Below, in pieces: positions 33,652 to 46,812 of a stretch of DNA of 64,000 nt (the stretch's first letter is position 1; each line of letters starts with the position of its first letter). The position numbers and the translations under genes are program-made. The notes beneath the pieces were generated by a model. That model was not told the origin of the DNA and made no database searches. It saw only the letters and a program-made list of their open reading frames with translations. The DNA is from Adineta ricciae (Eukaryota > Rotifera > Eurotatoria > Adinetida > Adinetidae), in the NCBI GenBank assembly GCA_905250025.1, contig CAJNOJ010000246.1, positions 1 through 64,000 of the forward strand, read 5' to 3'.

Positions 33652-36046
33652 ATGGACGGTGGTTGCTCCGCCTCTAGCATACTACGTAAGATTGTTGCAC
33701 AGGTTTAGTGCGTAGATATTTTACATTGAATTTATTTATTTTTACTTTCACAGAGACTCCTACAGGACTCCAGCCAGCTTACCGAACTACTATGGACGTA
33801 TACTCATCCAGCTATGCCCCAGTTCGAAACTCATTGTCTTGTTCAACTTGTTTTAGTATGTCTAATTCATCCAGCCGTCGAATCAGTCTTTTTCTCTGTT
33901 CGTGTTTAACAGGCAGGTTAACCTCAACTACCGAATTCTATAGAAGTGCACCATTCACCAGTCAAAGCATGTCTGCAGGTTATATCTCAATTAGTTTCAC
34001 TTCCTTTCCTGCCAACACGCTTTCGTTTTTTTTCTCTTAGGCAGTGGTACATTCAATTCATCGAACTCCATCCAAGAGCAAAACCGTAGTCCTCTACAAA
34101 ACTCAAATAAAATTGAAGTTTTTATTCATCCGAGTGCACAACAGCGTTTATACTATGAATCAGAATATGAAAGTGGACCTTTACGCTTCATTCAAGGTCC
34201 AGAAGTTCCAACAGAGCAAAACGGAAAGGAATATAAATATCCAGCTATTAGAGTAAGCGTACTCATAAGCGTTTTTCTCTTGTAATCGATCAGTCTACTG
34301 ATTTATGTCTAGGTTCTATTGGAGTATTGCGATCTCATTCCGTCCTATTATATCCGTGTTACATTGACTACAATTCAACAGGGAGATGGAAGGCGTTATA
34401 TTCATCCTAATCGTTTCATAACACCAGATGAAGAGGAAGATCTAGAAGTTCTTCGTAACGATAAAAGTCTCTTTTATCCAATCAAGAAAGAAAGAGTAGA
34501 TGCAAATAGGATTATGGAGTAAGTTTCAATATATCCAGTCGATTTCTTCATTCTCACGGGGCTGTATTTGTACAATTAATTCTAGATTCAAGCGTCTCGT
34601 GATGATTACAAACAAACTTAATAAGCTGAAAGAGTACACATCTTTAGTTTCATTTGAGACAAGTGAGCTTGTTGATTTTCGAAACATGTGTTAATGGAAT
34701 CTGATCCATTCATTCTCTTTTCAGATGAAGAATGTCCAATCACCGTGCAACGCCCGAGAGACACAATTAACGAGTATCAGTTACACAAGTCACAGTTAGC
34801 CTTCAGTCTCGGTCAATTTATAGATGCAAATCATTTTTATTCTATTCAAACAATATTCTCGGACGTTATGGAAGAAACAAAAGACGGTAGATAACTACTG
34901 ACTTGTAGATCTTCATCCCTTCTTTCTTTTCTTTGGGTTCATAGGACGATCAAAAGATAGTCGATATACTGTAAAAAGTACTGTTGCATCTAAATTGTAC
35001 GATAACTTTACTCAAGACGGTGCAATCGACTCAAAAAAATGGAAATTTGTAGAGGACAATGGAATAGACGTGTGGGATATACACACAAAGCAATACTATA
35101 CAACTAATGTTCTCACAAATGCACGCTGTCAGAACAATCATCTAGTCATTGAGGCACGAAATAACACTAACAAAGGTCCTGAATTTACATCTGCCCGATT
35201 GAGATGCAAACGAGCATTTTTATATGGTCGACTGGAGGTATGGACTGTTATGGGTGTTCCACGAAGTTTTATTCTTATTTAATCTCTTATATAACCATAG
35301 ATTCGCGCTAAGTTGCCGGATGCAAAAGGAACCTGGTCTTCATTTGTTCTAGTTCGTATTTTACATAAAGACTATAAGTATGCGAATGTGCTGGGCTCAT
35401 ACGCAACTTCGTTTTAGGTTCCTGCTGAACGTACGTACGGTAGCGCAATGTGGCCAGATAACGGCCAAATTAACTTCGTGTCACACGTTGGACGCGAGCC
35501 AACAATAATTAGATCGTCAGTTTTTATTCAATCGAATAATCCGCGGCTAGGTGACATTCCCTTCTATACAGCTGATGTTCCTGATGCAACTAAAAGCTTT
35601 AAAACTTACACACGTAAGAGACTCTTGTCTTTAGATTTTCCTACTAAGGACGAAAATTTTCGAAATCCGTTTCTTGGTAGTGATATGGTCACCCGATGAA
35701 ATCGAAATGTTTGTTCGCATGAAGGACACAGATAAGGACGATCGACGGATTTTTCTATGGGAAAAAAATGACAGAGATTGGACATTTTGGTAAGTCCGCA
35801 CGGGTTTGGATGAGCATCATTGGTATGTTCATGTACTTTCTCTCCTCAGGCCGTTCGACAAGCCATTTCATTTGGAAATCGCTCTAGATGTTGGCGGAGA
35901 CGTGTGAGTATATCCTCTAACGATCCATTTGAAACAATTGTTACTTAAACTTTGTTTTTTTTTGCAGAGCTGGTAACCAGATAGACAACCATCTATTTCC
36001 TCAACGACTTGAAATCGAGTATATTCATTACGAGAAAACACACTAG
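33652..36046 (+). CDS. Rel-homology-like region joined to a catalytically dead GH16 domain (copy 1)
   Basis: Thirteen exons with consistent phases give 546 aa: 33652-33685, 33754-33855, 33913-33978, 34041-34252, 34313-34518, 34586-34662, 34725-34886, 34945-35237, 35301-35351, 35418-35613, 35681-35789, 35850-35903, 35968-36046. The N-terminal half resembles a Rel homology DNA-binding domain: QRLYYESEYESGPLRF, YPAIRV, YYIRVTLTT, a later HPNRF, FKRLVMITNKLNKLKE and QLAFSLGQFIDA. The C-terminal half is GH16 laminarinase-like (LYDNF, NNHLVIEARNN, FTSARLRCKRAFLYGRLE, WSPDEIEMFV, WPFDKPFHLEIALDVGG). At the catalytic EIDxxE motif it reads GQINFVSHVG, so nucleophile, helper Asp and acid/base are replaced by Q, N and S. 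No enzyme activity is expected; a beta-glucan sensor role is inference. Confidence 0.75.
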
Positions 36047-36576
36047 ATAGGTTTTGTAAACAAACCGCATTAGCTCAGAGTCAGACTTGATATGCTTCTT
36101 TTCTTTTTTTCGAAAATCATTTTATACCCGAAAATAGAGCTAAGTCAATTGTTGAAATTTTCATTATATCAATGCATTATTCATGTTTTCGATTGTCATG
36201 ATAAACAAACTGACATTTCATTTGTGCACTCTGTCTCAAATAGACGGTGATTGCATGAAACTAATCGTATCAGCCAATATTGGATCAACTCAAGAGATGA
36301 AAGTGTGAGTCTATATAGAGCAGAACTTCTATTTATTTGAAATTATTCATCCTCAGTAGTTGTGAAGTAATGTATTGTGTTTGACATTCTATGGTAACGC
36401 ATTATGTAAATGATGACTCATACTTCTATTCTTTTGCATACGAAGAAAAAACAAAACATTTCTCATGTCACAGTTACAATACGTTTTAATATAAAATGCG
36501 AAATGTTTCACTTTCTTCTGTAATTGTATATTGATATTAAACACACAAAATCTAAACTAAGCCTATCTCTCGGATA

Positions 36577-37502
36577 TCATATTTTCGACCAAATACGTTG
36601 TACGTATATCTTGTTTGATTTTGAGTAAATCAGGATGAGTAGAATGTAAAATATTTTCTCGAAGAATCTTGTTGCTTCTTTATACAAAATCACCTTGTAT
36701 TTCATAAACATCACCGCAATATTTTTAAGAACTCTTACAATAGAACGATGCTGTGAAGCAAGTGATGTCTCAAAACATTTCCGTACTATTTCATAGCTCT
36801 TCAATGCTAAATCATAGTCACCAAAATAATACTTAACGTTTCCAAGATATTCACCTTCTTTTGGATGATTCATTTTCATAAGATAAATAATACCTGTATT
36901 CTTAGAACACTACGCAACATTTTCATTCATATCATCCAGTTTCTTTCTTAAAATTGCCAATGCTTGATTAGTATCACCTTTCTTCTGATACACTTCACCG
37001 ACATTTTTATACACATAAGTAATTCGAATTTGATTGAAATGTAGTTTTGCATACAGAATCTCGAGTACCATTTGAAAATATCCGGCTACTTTGATAGAAG
37101 AGTTTAAAGTAAATCGAGTCTCTCCCCCGCAATTGTTTTCTTCATAAAATCAAAAAGTAAATGAAAATTCTGCTCCCTATTGTTCTAAAAAGTCATGCGT
37201 ATATATTTTATTGTATCATTATAAGAAACTACATCATTTATTCGAAAAAAAAACGAATCTAACACGATCAAAACTTCTTGTTCCACAGGAAAATCACTCA
37301 TCGATGAAATGTCTGCAAACAGCTTCAATTGATTTTCAGATGGATCAGCATGAATTTCAAATAAAACACTTTGTAAACCACTGTCAACATCATTCCTCTT
37401 TTGAATTAATATAAATAAGAGCAATTGATTGATGAAGAGTAGTTGAAAGAAAAATGAAATCACAGACACTAATTTATTTGTTGAATTTTCAAATAATTTC
37501 AA
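36577..37502 (-). pseudogene. ADP-ribosyltransferase/TPR pseudogene (copy 1)
   Basis: Read on the minus strand, LFEIHADPSE and FADISSMSDFPVEQEVL match the C-terminal part of arginine-type ADP-ribosyltransferase domains, including the E-x-E motif (EQE), and are followed by a degraded TPR region (GDYDLALKSYEIVRKCFE). Frame changes and stops separate the pieces, and no N-terminal half was found. ADP-ribosyltransferase/TPR fusions are abundant in bdelloids. The same relic in copy 2 carries a different lesion. Confidence 0.65.
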
Positions 37503-38357
37503 TTCTTTTTTTTCGATATCAGTTGATCTTGTTTACTGAGATGAATTATTTTCATAGAATTTTTTTATACAAATTGATTCATTTCACCTTTATCAGAATC
37601 AGTCACGTTCATTCGGTCGAGGCAATCGATTAGTAATTCGGTTTGAAGTTTCAATACTGATGACGACTAGGTATCATAATTTTACTCAAACAGCTGCTGT
37701 TCACATTCTCTATAAGTAGAAAGAGCAATTTAAAAAATAAAGAAACATTTCCGAACAGTATTATCAAACTTGAATTCTTTCAACTGAAAAAGAATGGAAT
37801 ATACAGAAATTCTACAGTACCCTCAATGGAATTAGATTCCTACCGTAATAATAGAAAATATTGTTGATCATGACTATGTGTTTTTATTATCACGAAATCA
37901 ATAAATAAACAAATAAGTACACAACAAACTATATAGAGATCGCAAAAGGAGAAAGAAATCTGTATTGGCATAGTAATATATGTTATAAAATGTAATACAC
38001 GATGATGATAAAAGAATTTAGTTTATTTTTAATATTCTAAAAACAGATGAGATTGACGTGTTTAATAACAATTTGAAAGTCAATTTGTGTAGTTTCTGAA
38101 TTGGTTCTTAGAATTCGACAGTGGATAAGATTATAATCGATATTTTATGTATAAAATGAAATGCACATTGAAATTGTGGTTCAATACAAAATGATATTCC
38201 TTTGGAAATGTGATGAAACATTTTCAGTTTATTTGGAGATTAATAAGATATTAAAAGCAAGAATACTTGATGTTTTTTTTTAATTTCCGTCCGATGCGTG
38301 TCTATTTAAAAAGAAGCTTTCTCTATAAATTGCTTTTTTTACTTGAATTTCACATCG

Positions 38358-39409
38358 ATGCTATCTGTAAACAATACAACATTGGTGGAAGATGAAAATT
38401 CTGCTTTTCCAACATATGAAACGCCATTGAGTCGAACAATCAAATTTCATTGTTTACTTGTTTTTCAAATTCTTTCGATTTTATGCAGCGCAATCATATT
38501 TATTTCTTTTGGTCGAATGCGAGAACTACGAGCAAAACAACACAATCATATGTAAGTCATTTTCTTTCATTTATTCTTGCGAAACATGAAGATTTCTCTT
38601 CATCTTGTAGTGTAATTTGTCTATTAGTTTGTAATTTTCTTATCATAAGTATTGAATTACCAGTTACACTTATTTATATTCATTTTGGTCAACTGATCCC
38701 ATCATCAGACAAACTCTGTCTCTACTGGATTTTTACAAATTATTTTCTTTTCACAACAAGTATATGGTTAACAGCTGTGGCTTCAATTCAACGACATATT
38801 CTTATTTTTCATGCACATTTGATGAATTCGCATATAAAACATTATACACCTATTATTCTACTGCCAATTTCTCTCTGTATTTGGTACATTGTTCTTATTT
38901 TCTTTTATTCTTGTGAACAACACTTTGATTATACTCAACCCTGGTGTATTGGTCCATGTTATACATTTCAAAGTGTAATATCAACAGTTGACTGGATAAT
39001 TGGGTCATTTGTACCCGTGATTTTAACAGTACATACAAATATCGTACTTGTTGTACGAGTAGTTTATCAAAAATATCGAATGCATCGTGGTCGTACTTGG
39101 CGTACGACACGTAAACTCGCTTTTCAACTATTTTCAATATCTTTTCTTTTCCTTAGTATTTATTTGCCACTAATTATTATTTCATTAATTCGCTTATGGT
39201 TTAATCCAACATTTCTAATGATTTTTGGTATACTCTATATTTCATATGCTGTTTATCTAGTTCCATTATTAATACCATTTATTTGTTTGATAAGTCTTCC
39301 TGAAATTGTTTTACAAATGAACAAATTTCTTTGTTTCAACAATTATGTCGAACCCGAACGGCCTCAGAACATTCCTATGACAATAAGTTCAAGACGAATC
39401 AATCAATAA
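38358..39409 (+). CDS. Rhodopsin-family-like seven-transmembrane receptor (copy 1)
   Basis: Two exons, 38358-38551 and 38611-39409, join in frame to 330 aa. Seven hydrophobic segments are visible, with an N-terminal region bearing NNTT glycosylation sites. The segment after helix III reads VASIQRHILIF, with QRH in place of DRY. Cysteines near helix III (LCLYW) and in the second outer loop (CIGPC) could form the conserved disulfide. The inner loop 3 is basic (RMHRGRTWRTTRK). Bdelloids carry large expansions of such peptide-receptor-like proteins. The ligand is unknown. Nearly identical to the copy-2 gene. Confidence 0.8.
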
Positions 39410-40493
39410 ACATGTTGAAAAGTAGCAATGAAATATTTGACTGTGACATATAATACATAAGAACCACGAAAACTCTGCTCATTGAGTAAAACAGAACAGA
39501 TATTTCTTGTTATCTCTGTTATAATATTTTGCCGTCGTAAACATCATGTTTTGATGAGACTTATGTAAAGAAGTTAAATCCGATTAAAACATTTAATCAT
39601 TCAAACTCGTCTACATCTTTCCTCTCGAGAAGAAATGAATTGAAAATAATCAAATAATTGATGATTTTGTTTCTTTTTCATTTATCTCAGAAGCAGAAAC
39701 AGCTGGTTGGGAAAGAACGGTAAATATGATAATCAATATCATTTGAAGAATCATTTGATTGCTATAAGAGTCAGGTGAATCGTTCCTCTGAAGATAATCG
39801 AAAAATGCAGACAAAAGAAGCGATCTATATAGAATAAAAATCAAATATCATTCGTCCTTGTCGATTGAAACAAAAAAAAACAAAGATTCGTATTAATTAT
39901 AAGTGATAGTGAGTTCAATCAAAACATCAGCTGCAAATCACAATTCGTAATATTTATAACTTCAGACAACGCGATTAGAGATGAACATCTGCGTTAATTT
40001 AAAATAAACGGCTTTTACTTAACCGCGAATTTATAATTAATTAAGTGATTAACGTATAAGAAAGCTTCTCTATTACTTCAGTGGCAATTGTAAATCTATT
40101 CTGATTCAGCAGCTATGCATCCCCGGAGAATGAATAGAATCTGTTTTCCAGGTTGCGTCTTTTAAACTTAATGACTTCTAGAGTTAAGAAGTCAACGATC
40201 AAATTGAAAGAACATAGGGCGAGGACGTGGTGAACGATGCATCATTGTTGACCCTATACTCTTTTTATTAAGTAGCATACTTCTAATGTGGGTTTCCTTT
40301 AAAAATAATGAGGACATTTTTTTCCTCTTTCTGAAATGAAAGATAAAGGAACAGGACACGGTTGTATTGCGATTTCTTGTATCTCTTAATAATATCAAAA
40401 ACATAATTCATGACACTTTGTATCTGAATTGACGTACAGATGATACGATTCAAATAATTAAAACGGTTTTCTTTCTGACCTCAGTTGATTTTG

Positions 40494-40785
40494 ATGGCAA
40501 CGCAAAATTTTTCTTTGTACGATCAATTTAACGCCATTATGACCCACAGTTTCTACTGAATTGATGAAAAATTTGATTCGCCGACCAAATATCACATTAC
40601 ATCTCGAAGAAGGAATGCAACATCCTGCTAACGCATTAAAAACAAGCACGGTATTATTTATTCATCTCTCAGATAATTCACCTATCAGTACATTTTACGT
40701 TGTACAGAAACTCCTCACGCCACATCTTTTATGGAATCGACTCGATAAACTAGAAATATCTTCTATACTTGTGATGAGTTGATAG
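40494..40785 (+). pseudogene. Leucine-rich-repeat fragment (copy 1, deleted)
   Basis: Matches the reading frame at 55618-56103 but lacks about 90 bases between two CGATCA words (copy 2 retains both, near 55646 and 55735) and a further about 20 bases at the LRR core. Remaining recognisable text includes NITLHLEE and LFIHLSDNSP, the beta-strand pattern of an LRR. Confidence 0.5.
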
Positions 40786-41479
40786 TCATGCGACATTGTT
40801 TGTCTTTATATCTTCATAATAGGGAAACACAATGAAAAGTAATTTGCAAAAAGATTATCCAGAATTGACTATATCACTTTTGTACCTTTGTTCGTTGTTA
40901 GTAAGAAAATGAACACAAGATCGTGGTTCGAAAATCACTCTACCATTTTAAACGTTTCTCATTCAATTTTGACAAGATTACAATGAATACAACTAAGAAA
41001 GCTTTTCGTGTTTATCATTTGCTTCATTGTTCTGTTAGTTTTTAATACAAAGAGTGAATGAATTATTAGATAAAACCGAAGGAACATCAACTAATGACCT
41101 TGAAAAATTATATTCACATCCTACTCATCGATCGTTCATTCAATATACCATCTCTTCTACACGTGCTTGTCGAACATAGTACAAAAGTCACTTAAATAGT
41201 AAGCTCATTTGTCGCATTGTTTAATTGTTTCTTAGTAAAAGTCGGCATTGATCATTGTGCACGACTCAGAATATCTAATATCAATTATAAAGTTCTCAAA
41301 ACTATTTATTTCTCTTGATGACTGATAATGCGTTTAAGGATTCGATAAACAAAAAGTTAGCAAAGAGAAAAAAAGTAGAGCACACACGTGTTCTTATCTA
41401 TTGTTCTTATATCTACGAACTCACAACGAAAGTTGACTACTCATCAAGAAATAAACTGAGCATCGAGCAACAATTAACT

Positions 41480-42814
41480 ATGTTCTCTGTTGTTTTCAGT
41501 TGTTTCATCACTGTCGCTTGTATTTCTTACACAATATGTGGACGAGTGATTGATTTTGAGGCAATTGGAGGCATCGCTGGTGATGATCGTCTATCTACTT
41601 GTCGAAAAAATACACATCTTCTCAATCAAACTGTGAATTCATTACAAACAAATGATACTATTGTGTTTCCATCCAATCGAACATTTTGGCTGATCGGTGG
41701 GATCTATGCTCGTCGTCTCGCTCACGTAACTTTCCAAATCGATGGTGTTCTAAAATTTTCGGACAACTTTCTCCAGTGGCCTCGCGATTCTCGTACTCAC
41801 TTGGTGCTTGATTGTTTCTATTTCGAACAATTGGATCATGTTACCTTTACGAGCGCGAATACAGAAAATCAGAAAGGAGTTATCGATGGGTCAGGTAATC
41901 GTTGGTGGGGCATAGTGGAATACTTAGTAATTCGTGGAGACCGACCGCGTTTGTTAGTTATTTACAATTCTACAAATCTACTCGTAGAAAATATTTTATT
42001 GAAAAACTCACCAAAGTGGACATTCTACGGTAAAGACGTCGCTAATCTCGAAATTCGCCATACCGATGTCGATGCTCGTCGACATCCAGCTGTTCAATGG
42101 CATGATCTCGATGAATTAACTGCATTCAATACCGACGGATTCGACATCTCTGGAACTAATATTTGGATCCATGATTGTAATATTTGGAATGATGATGACT
42201 GTATCGCAGTCAAACAACAAGATTCACGTAGTATTCATTCGACATGTAGTGAAAATATGCTTTTCGAGAGAATTAACGCTTCCGGTGTAGGTCTATCTAT
42301 TGGTTCTGTTGGCGCTTCTGTCGCACATTCGTGTGTGCGAAATATAACTTTTCGGGATTGTACGATGTATAATACATTCAAAGGCATTTATTTGAAGTCT
42401 CGTCCAGGAGATGAAGGACATACGGGAGAAATAAGTAGTATTCTCTATGAAAATATTCGAATATACAATGCTTCTCAGTGGGCTATATGGTTTGGACCAC
42501 AGCAGGCTGCTTTCAAAGGAGCTTGTTCACTTCTCTGGCCATTCGTACCGGAGATGCCATGCCCGATTCCATCTGGCATCACTTGGAATAATATTACTCT
42601 TCGAAATATTACTCTCTATGATCCACAAATAAGTCCTGGTGTAATTGTTGGTAATACTTCGAATCCTATGAAGAATATTTTATTTGATAATGTAGTTGTC
42701 AAAAATCCCGGTTCACATCCATGGGGCGATAAATACTACGCATGTTCGAATGTCGAAGGTATTGCACAAGGCGATACTCAGCCGGTCCCACCTTGCTTCA
42801 AACATTACAAGTAA
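41480..42814 (+). CDS. Polygalacturonase-like glycoside hydrolase family 28, secreted
   Basis: 444 aa from an ATG followed by a signal peptide (MFSVVFSCFITVACISYTIC); no introns. An upstream frame extends to 41315 but would hide the signal peptide. GH28 landmarks are in order: NTDGFDIS, NDDDCIAVK (catalytic aspartates), GVGLSIGSVG and GIYLKSRPG. The usual GHG histidine is Val, as I recall for an algal/oomycete/chytrid-type subfamily with GVGLTIGS, to which the CSLLWPFVPEMPC and PVPPCF region also fits. It probably acts on pectin-like polymers outside the cell or in the gut. Plant-cell-wall enzymes in bdelloids are known to come by horizontal transfer. Copy 2 retains only the signal-peptide region. 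Confidence 0.85.
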   Translation: MFSVVFSCFITVACISYTICGRVIDFEAIGGIAGDDRLSTCRKNTHLLNQTVNSLQTNDTIVFPSNRTFWLIGGIYARRLAHVTFQIDGVLKFSDNFLQWPRDSRTHLVLDCFYFEQLDHVTFTSANTENQKGVIDGSGNRWWGIVEYLVIRGDRPRLLVIYNSTNLLVENILLKNSPKWTFYGKDVANLEIRHTDVDARRHPAVQWHDLDELTAFNTDGFDISGTNIWIHDCNIWNDDDCIAVKQQDSRSIHSTCSENMLFERINASGVGLSIGSVGASVAHSCVRNITFRDCTMYNTFKGIYLKSRPGDEGHTGEISSILYENIRIYNASQWAIWFGPQQAAFKGACSLLWPFVPEMPCPIPSGITWNNITLRNITLYDPQISPGVIVGNTSNPMKNILFDNVVVKNPGSHPWGDKYYACSNVEGIAQGDTQPVPPCFKHYK

Positions 42815-43782
42815 TTACAATGGATAAAAATGAACAATAAGCTAGCAAATAATGTCATGTTTCGATATTAATAAAAATCGATTGAAGACTCGTTTGATAG
42901 AAGAGCACTGTTTCAATATGTCAAAAATTCTTCTCTCTCTTTTTCTTCGATTAGAGGACAACATTCCATTCCTTCATCATTAATAATTACATCATTTAAT
43001 ACGTGTATTCTGGAAGCTTCAGAAAAGCCTACGGAACATCTATAAACAACCACTTAAACTTCTAGAAACTTGATGATCTTGCAGTTCAGATGATTTCTGA
43101 GCAATTGTCCCTCAAAACATCGAAAGCTTCACGCATTTGTTACGAATTCTGATGGAGTTACGCTTTACGTTTTTTCCCACCATTCTCTCTTCAACTTGAG
43201 AGGATAAATCTTGCGCTTTTCTTCCGAAGTTTGTTGCTGCTCACTCTACTCTCGAGATATAATCGAATTTTGAACCGAATCATACACGTCTTATAATGCC
43301 ATCCAACCGTCCGTCATCGTAGTTAAGACAACAAAATTGTGTACATACATGTAGACATAGTCTCAATCAAGTAAAACAACCACCAAAATTCAAAACAAAC
43401 AATTGTAGAAAGTGATGTTTGTAATTATTCTAAATGTCTTCTCAAGCGACATTAAATGTCTAGTGGTAAACGTTTTTGGATTTAATTTGCGAAGCTCTAG
43501 CTATCTTTACTTTCAGAATGCTCATAAATGTTACGTACTTTACTACTAATTATCAAAGCAATAGACAAAGCTGTAGTTTCCAAAATAATGCAATACGAAG
43601 GATCTTAGTCACACAGCGATGATGAGGAAGAACAAACGAAAATAATATCCAGATAAACATTTACGAACTACACTTGAACATTACATCGCAGTCATATAAT
43701 CAATACTGACTGATCTCAAGTTAAGTTTATACCATACGCGATCGAACGCGTCTGGATGCATTTATACTAAAAACATATGCTA

Positions 43783-44676
43783 CCGAGTGTACCAAAAGTT
43801 TTGCGACACTTTATTTTGTTGATATCTTGACTTGAGAAAATAGTAATACTGTAATTCTTTTTCTGAATGATAGAGCAAGAGAAACTGCACAAGAGAATTC
43901 TTAGTCTTTGGTTCGAAAAAAATTTGTGGAGTCAGCGTTAAGTATCTGTTTGACACGACGGTGTCCCATTGTAATCGGATGAATATGAATGTCTTGTAGT
44001 CACTTGCATAAAGCGTTTGACGGCAGATCTTTCAAAAAACCATTAAGTTACTATTATACAGAGAAGTCAGTCAAAACAGGAAAATCGTTATCAATGAAAA
44101 TTTTCAGAATTCATTTGCCAGTTCTTCATCTGGAGCTTAAATCAACGCATACATATAAGTTCCCATGAGTCTGTTTTCACTTGTTTTTGCAGCTCTTTTG
44201 ACGGCACATCTCGTATGAACAGAATTCATGTTCTATCATTTCTAGAAGCTAAAATATCTTGGAAATAAAATTGAAGTATATCATAAAAAATGGGGCCGTG
44301 AAATGTGTACTTTTTTATTTTGAGAACGCAAAGTAAAACAGATGCCATAGTATTTGTGATTGCTTGGTATAGCTCTAAAAGAGCCTTTCATGGCGCAACT
44401 TTTGAAAGAAGAATTAGAAATATCTCTTTCAAATGTCAAAATACGTATATAAGAAGCAATAAACAATGTGCAGTTAATTGTATTGCGTGAGGACACTGTC
44501 GATCAGACAGATACTTAATGCGGACCCCACAAAAGTTTTTTCGAACCAAAGACTAAGAATTCTCTTGTGCAGTTGCTTTTACTCTATCATTCAGGAAAAG
44601 AACTACAGTATTACCATTCTCTCAAACCAAGATATCAACAAAATAAAAAGTGTCGCAAAACTTTTGGTACACCCGG
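43783..44676. mobile_element. Tc1/mariner-like MITE with about 190 bp inverted repeats (copy 1)
   Basis: Flanked by TA (43781-43782 and 44677-44678). The ends are CCGAGTGTACCAAAAG and the reverse complement of CCGGGTGTACCAAAAG; the inverted repeats extend about 190 bases with some divergence. The interior has no transposase frame. Shared at the same site in copy 2, so insertion preceded separation of the copies. Confidence 0.8.
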
Positions 44677-44678
44677 TA

Positions 44679-46812
44679 TATTGGCTCCTATATTCACTGT
44701 ACTATTAAGAAGTGAGACACATGAATCCAGCTGATAATTGTCACTAACATCTTATAAAACAAATAAGGATCCAGTTGATAAACTTGAGCAACGATGAATG
44801 AAATATTCGTCGGTGTTCGATTCAATGTATTCAGTATATCATTTCTGTTACACATACTCTTTGAACGTGTTTTAAAACTTAGAAAAATGCTATCAATAAA
44901 AGGAAAATATGAATATAATATTGAGTAACGTTTGCACGCCTATTTATTTATAGGAGAAGGATTGAACATCAAGTTCGGCAATATAAAAATCACGTATCAG
45001 TGATGTTTCTTCGGAGTACCCGCCGTTGAGTAGATGCCGATCTTCAATCAATGTGATCGTTATGTAGTATAGAACATGATTACAAACCTAAAAAAAAGTG
45101 TGAGAGAGCAACTATAAAAATATTTAACGTATGAATTACTTCTCAACTTGTAATGATAGCGTACATGTATGGCAGGTAAGAAGTTTTTCAATACTGCTCG
45201 ATTTTCAGCTAATGGCGAAGCAGAAATGCATGCTTGATGTTTTCTGCAATTATCGATCGAGAATGATTTATTGAACACTATTCAAAAAGCTTGTGAAACG
45301 TTCTCTTCTCGACTTCGAAAACAAGGTTAGCATATGAGTTATAAAATGCATTCGGTTATAATCGTAGTGACTATAAAGGAGGTGTTGGACTATACTATCT
45401 GATGGTGTGGAATGCGGTCATTGTCCTCTTTTCAGAAATGATGGAAAAAATCAGATGATGAAAAAACAGTTTATGTCCATTTGATATGTTGGACTTTGCA
45501 TACTGTACTTCAATGAAAGGACAGGAGTTGTGGAACAACTAGCAGTTGGTTTCAATTACGAATGAAGTGAACTGTGTTACATATGATGATCTAAGGTCAT
45601 TTTCATGGATGATGCTATCGGCATCTGAATGTCTTCGATTGAATACTCAAAGAGAAAACAAATGGGTTCACGGACATGATATTGGTTCGAGATGAATATA
45701 GGAGAAGTGCTCACTATTTTGATACAAAGTCCGTTTCAAGCTGGTATATGCTGCATTATGTATCCTATAGTAAACGTTGCTGACTATGTTTTACAATTTG
45801 GCAGAATGGAAATGCTCAAGTTGGTTTGTTAGAAGGAAATGCCAATCCACGTTTGCTGCCACCTGAAAATACTCAAGTTCAGTTGACTACCATCAACTAA
45901 ATAGAACGAATTTCTGTGTATCAATAAATGCTGAAACATTGAATATGACAGTTAAACGTGGAGGAAATGTATGCGGTTTATCAATAACCAAATAATTGAT
46001 TGACTCATTTCGACAGACAAATTTTGGAATGATCTGTTGTGAACATCAGTATTGCCGAGAGAAGAACAAAACGTGTTAACTGGAAAGAGAATGCGAATAA
46101 TCCAATCTCTTCTCTTGTAATTTCACCTAAACTCGTGTCTTACACACAACAATATTTGCCGTTATTCATACGAGAATAGAATAATGAATGGGATCTAAAC
46201 ATCTACTTTGGATGAGCATTTAATGGAAATACGACGAGTCTGCAACGAAAGCATTCCTCATCTTTTCATAATTGCTTATGATTGACACAGAATAATTCTT
46301 TCGCCACTACGGCAATAGAAATTGTAGAATCTGACTAGTAGGAAAAGAAACTTAGTGCATTTCTATTGTCGTCAATATTTTGTAATAAGTAATGAAGTTT
46401 CAATAGGCTACTTTTCGAAAACAAGTTCTGGGATATTCACGAACGATGTGTTGCAGTAGAACTCACAAATAGACAAGCGCTTTAACAGGGTGTTTCAGAA
46501 GCTCATTTCTCTCGTGCTTAAGAGTAGCTGCGACAATTGGAACAATTACGTCTCTCTAAAACAGCGTGTATCGTTTCAACACTCACATCGAATAGAATTC
46601 ATCAAACGTCACCGACTATACCACCATACGATATAGCCCTTTCCAACATCAATCCTATTAACAATGTTCCGCATTTAGGTGATTTCAATGTGTCAATTCA
46701 TCGGTTACTCTCTCATTGAAATACTCGCTGCGTATTCTGATGGAAAGACATCGGCAGAATATTTCTCTCAAAACCTATATCGTGACGCGTGATTTTGAAA
46801 AAAGAGATGATT
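44679..46812. other. No intact gene; possible coding relics
   Basis: Scattered coding-like pieces (for example NANPRLLPPENTQV on + near 45840) without continuous frames. Homology with copy 2 ends near 45766. Confidence 0.35.

Larger units (their letters stand above)
33368..45766 (+). repeat. Copy 1 of a 12 kb duplicated (probably allelic) segment
   Basis: Colinear with 47951-59479 in gene order, strand, introns and intergenic sequence, with small indels and a few percent substitutions. Homology starts at GCAAAGCATTGAAACGTGA and ends near GTATATGCTGCATT. This level of divergence is typical of homologous chromosome copies in bdelloids. Confidence 0.9.

Noticed and set aside
39650-39844. 64-codon minus-strand frame also present at 54848-55042
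   Set aside because: No ATG at the start, about eight mostly non-synonymous differences between copies, no domain; shared only because the whole segment is shared.
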